From Glandiceps talaboti (taxonomy: Eukaryota > Hemichordata > Enteropneusta > Spengelidae), in the NCBI RefSeq assembly GCF_964340395.1, contig NC_135552.1:18647181-18711180 (forward strand): a DNA stretch of 64,000 nucleotides, in the 5' to 3' direction. The translations under genes and the position numbers were made by a program. Below are positions 13,621 through 64,000 of the stretch, piece by piece. Each line of letters starts with the position of its first letter. The stretch's first letter is position 1. The notes beneath the pieces were generated by a model that searched no databases, was not told where the DNA came from, and saw only the letters and a list, made by a program, of their open reading frames with translations.

Positions 13621-13741
13621 CAAAATGAAATGTCAAAGAGTAACTCATACACAGTTTTCATAATTGAATTATTCTTTTATTGGCAATTACAGTTCCCTGA
13701 TGAAATGAGTAAAAGAAAGGTATCATAGATTTTTATTTGTG

Positions 13742-14113
13742 GAGTCACAATGAGCGGATGGTTAGCATGGCCGGCTTAGAATCTGCAGGTTGTAGGTTCA
13801 AGTCCTGTCGCTGTTCGAGTCCTGTTTCTGAATGGCTGAAGTCCGTGAGCAAAATTTGAACCACAATTGTGCCCCAGCAAACTCGGCTGTATAATTAGGG
13901 ACCTGGTAGGATAGAGGTTGCAATGTGAATGCTTTAATCCTATGCACTTTTAAAGACTGCAATGGATTGTATCCTCCCCAGGGAGTTGAGGAAGTATAAA
14001 TTTTAGGGCCATTGTGCCACTACTGTTCCATGCCAGGGGTAATAATTATGAGTGCCCTGAGCTCTCATGAGGAAAGGCTCGTTATAAATTCATGTTATTT
14101 ATTATTATTAATT
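13742..14113 (+). mobile_element. tRNA-derived SINE with (ATT)n tail
   Basis: The head has an A-box-like TAGCATGGCCGG (13763-13774) and a B box GGTTCAAGTCC (13795-13805), spaced as in tRNA genes. A second B-box-like GTTCGAGTCC follows at 13815. The body is about 270 bases. The end reads AAAGGCTCGTTATAAATTC and then ATT triplets, like SINEs that borrow a CR1/L2-type LINE tail. No clear target duplication survives. The 3' tail lies next to the stop codon of NSUN6, which is transcribed from the opposite strand. Confidence 0.7.
14098..14103 (-). terminator. Candidate NSUN6 poly(A) signal AATAAA
   Basis: Read on the minus strand, AATAAA occurs within AATAATAATAAATAA about 53 bases beyond the NSUN6 stop codon. 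The motif is supplied by the ATT tail of the opposite-strand SINE. No other AATAAA is closer to the stop. A cleavage site was not identified. Confidence 0.45.
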
Positions 14114-14155
14114 TACACACCATTGAACTTTGTCAAAATTTCTCTGAATATTAAG

Positions 14156-20443
<6,288 letters not shown>

Positions 20444-20720
20444 GTTACTACTAACAAACAATCTACAACAGTTCCTCACACTTCTGGGCATCACCATTCA
20501 CGTCTGCAGCTGTTTCATTCAATCAGCTGTTTGTATAAACTATGCCGTGTTAGGGACTCTAAAATGATAATTGCTATTTATTTGGGGAGCCTTCTCGCCC
20601 TTCCGTTGCATTATGGGTAAAAACCAAAATGGCGACCTGGCAACAAAACTTAGTAGTTGTCGTGCAGAAAAAATAACGCATACATAAAATCTTGAGTCTT
20701 ATTCGGGAAAAGGTGAGTAT
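20444..20720. promoter_or_regulatory. Bidirectional promoter of NSUN6 (-) and dynein gene (+)
   Basis: The NSUN6 ATG at 20443 and the first dynein splice donor at 20713 face away from each other with about 270 bases between. Motifs seen: TTACCCATAATGCAACGG on the minus strand (20603-20620; the CCCATAATGC core is a known ZNF143-type variant), CCAAAATGGCGACC (20624-20637; YY1-like), and GCGACCTGGCAAC (20632-20644; RFX X-box-like with one mismatch, overlapping the YY1 motif). No TATA box is evident, in line with a dispersed housekeeping promoter. Exact starts are unknown. Confidence 0.6.
20645..20712 (+). other. Probable 5' non-coding exon of the dynein gene
   Basis: A strong donor AAAAG/GTGAGTAT at 20713 lies just downstream of the promoter motifs. 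The next good acceptor, TTAATTCAG at 21695-21703, precedes the start codon exon. The upstream boundary is a guess. If transcription starts before 20629, the leader would include a short upstream frame starting MATWQQ. Confidence 0.45.
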
Positions 20721-21065
20721 ATCAATCACAGTCATCAGTATTGAAATATGTTTGCATAAATGATCACACCGTAGTGTTTTTCTATCCTCCATTTCTGAGC
20801 ATTTACCGCTGTACGTAGAATGTTTACATCGAGTCCATGACATCTGTGAAATTATAGTGATCATTTGTACACATGTATATGGCATGCACTGTGGAGGGCC
20901 TAGGGGGCATGGTGCATTTGCTTTTACATTGTAAGGTTTTTTCAATTACCTGTGGAAAAACATTTGAATGATTCTAACAATGAAGAACATGAAGATAAGC
21001 TGGCCACCGTTAGTTCCGTATGTGACCATGAAGTCACTAAATGTGATCAACTTTACAGGTACTAA

Positions 21066-21090
21066 ACTTCAATTCCGAGCATGCCTTGCC
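21066..21090 (+). promoter_or_regulatory. ZNF143/Staf-like binding site (SBS)
   Basis: The core AATTCCGAGCATGCCTTGC matches the long SBS consensus (AATTCCCAGCATGCCTTGC) with one substitution. The five bases before it (ACTTC for ACTAC) also fit. A match of this length is unlikely by chance. It lies in the first (5' UTR) intron of the dynein gene, about 350 bases beyond the probable first exon. Confidence 0.55.
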
Positions 21091-21752
21091 CCCACCCCCA
21101 TACATTAAAATCAAATATATGCCTGGGATGTACAAGTGTCAAGTCTTTCAAAGTCGTATTTGTTTATTTATATACAAGGCAAGTGTCATAACTACATGTC
21201 CTCCATGAAAGCTAAAACCCATAATTTCATATTATTAAAATTTCATTTAGTACTGTACGACTATACTACATCCATGGGGTGAGCAGGTCTTAGTCTAGTA
21301 CCTTCATGCTTGGTGGTACAGCAGCCAATATTTGCCATTACCACAATTCATCAGCATAATTCTACAAACCACAAAGTAGCTTATCAAAATGTATAGATCA
21401 TTAGATGGCATGCTTGTCTCATTCATCCATCAAAACAGCAGCTGAGAAAACATCCATTACCAAATACTAGTAAATTATTTAAGTAGCTGAACGGATTTAC
21501 CCTGAAATATCAGTCACACTATTTCAAGTATTTTATTTGAAGTGTGGGCACCTATTTGATATCTTCTTTATTCTTACTCATATAGCAGTCTCATGTCATT
21601 TCAACCAAATTTCGTAATTGTAGAGTGATGCAGATTGGAACATATGATTAGTAATTTTTTTTTATTTATACTGGTAGTTTCACTATTCTTTGCCTTAATT
21701 CAGACATATACCATGGTCCACAGTAAGAAATAGCACCTGATATAAATCCAAG

Positions 21753-64000
<42,248 letters not shown>

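Larger units (their letters stand above)
10531..13740. other. Spacer between LINE remnant and SINE
   Basis: No gene is supportable. It holds two local duplications (11110-11210 and 13486-13620), an ATC microsatellite (11258-11322) and otherwise plain AT-rich sequence. Confidence 0.6.

Noticed and set aside
13742-13830. A functional tRNA gene
   Set aside because: A and B boxes are present, but I could not draw an acceptor stem or a plausible cloverleaf. The downstream body and ATT tail mark it as a SINE.

Overview
This is nuclear DNA of an animal, not a prokaryotic or organellar segment. Every gene is split into many short exons with GT/AG borders. Introns and spacers are AT-rich and full of microsatellites, foldback elements, a SINE and LINE tails. 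The LINE tail style (a 3' UTR reading GGGCCTGTGGCCTTATTG before an AATAAAG, then GATT repeats) and a 1.2 kb element built of 150-bp units suggest a marine invertebrate such as a lophotrochozoan, hemichordate or amphioxus. I cannot name the species.

Layout. (1) 1-407, minus: first coding exon of an acetylserotonin O-methyltransferase-like (ASMT-like) gene running off the left edge. (2) 408-14155: a gene-poor spacer with microsatellites, a TA-flanked MITE, a LINE remnant, an isolated X-box-like palindrome and a tRNA-derived SINE whose tail abuts the next gene. (3) 14156-20443, minus: complete nine-exon NSUN6 (tRNA m5C methyltransferase, 458 aa). (4) 20444-20720: a compact head-to-head promoter with ZNF143-, YY1- and X-box-like motifs. 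(5) 21753-64000, plus: the first 54 coding exons (about 2905 residues) of a divergent dynein heavy chain, best matched by elimination to DNHD1. They cover the tail, the linker, AAA1, AAA2 and part of AAA3, and the gene continues past the right edge. All exon phases in NSUN6 and the dynein gene join in frame by hand, so both models are strongly supported although no transcript was available.

The biggest surprise is at the exon borders. In at least nine places a splice site, with some adjoining exon and intron, has been duplicated locally, leaving decoy donors or acceptors inside the intron. The extreme case is NSUN6 intron 3, where the last codons of exon 3 plus the donor occur in about seven units of roughly 60 bp. 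A second notable point is that the dynein's main motor site (AAA1) keeps its P-loop but has lost the Walker B acidic pair and the sensor asparagine, while AAA2 and AAA3 look nucleotide-competent. Long disordered insertions rich in basic-S/T motifs interrupt the linker, AAA1 and AAA2. Head-to-head placement of NSUN6 and a ciliary-type dynein with an X-box-like motif at the shared promoter suggests, but does not prove, shared transcriptional control.
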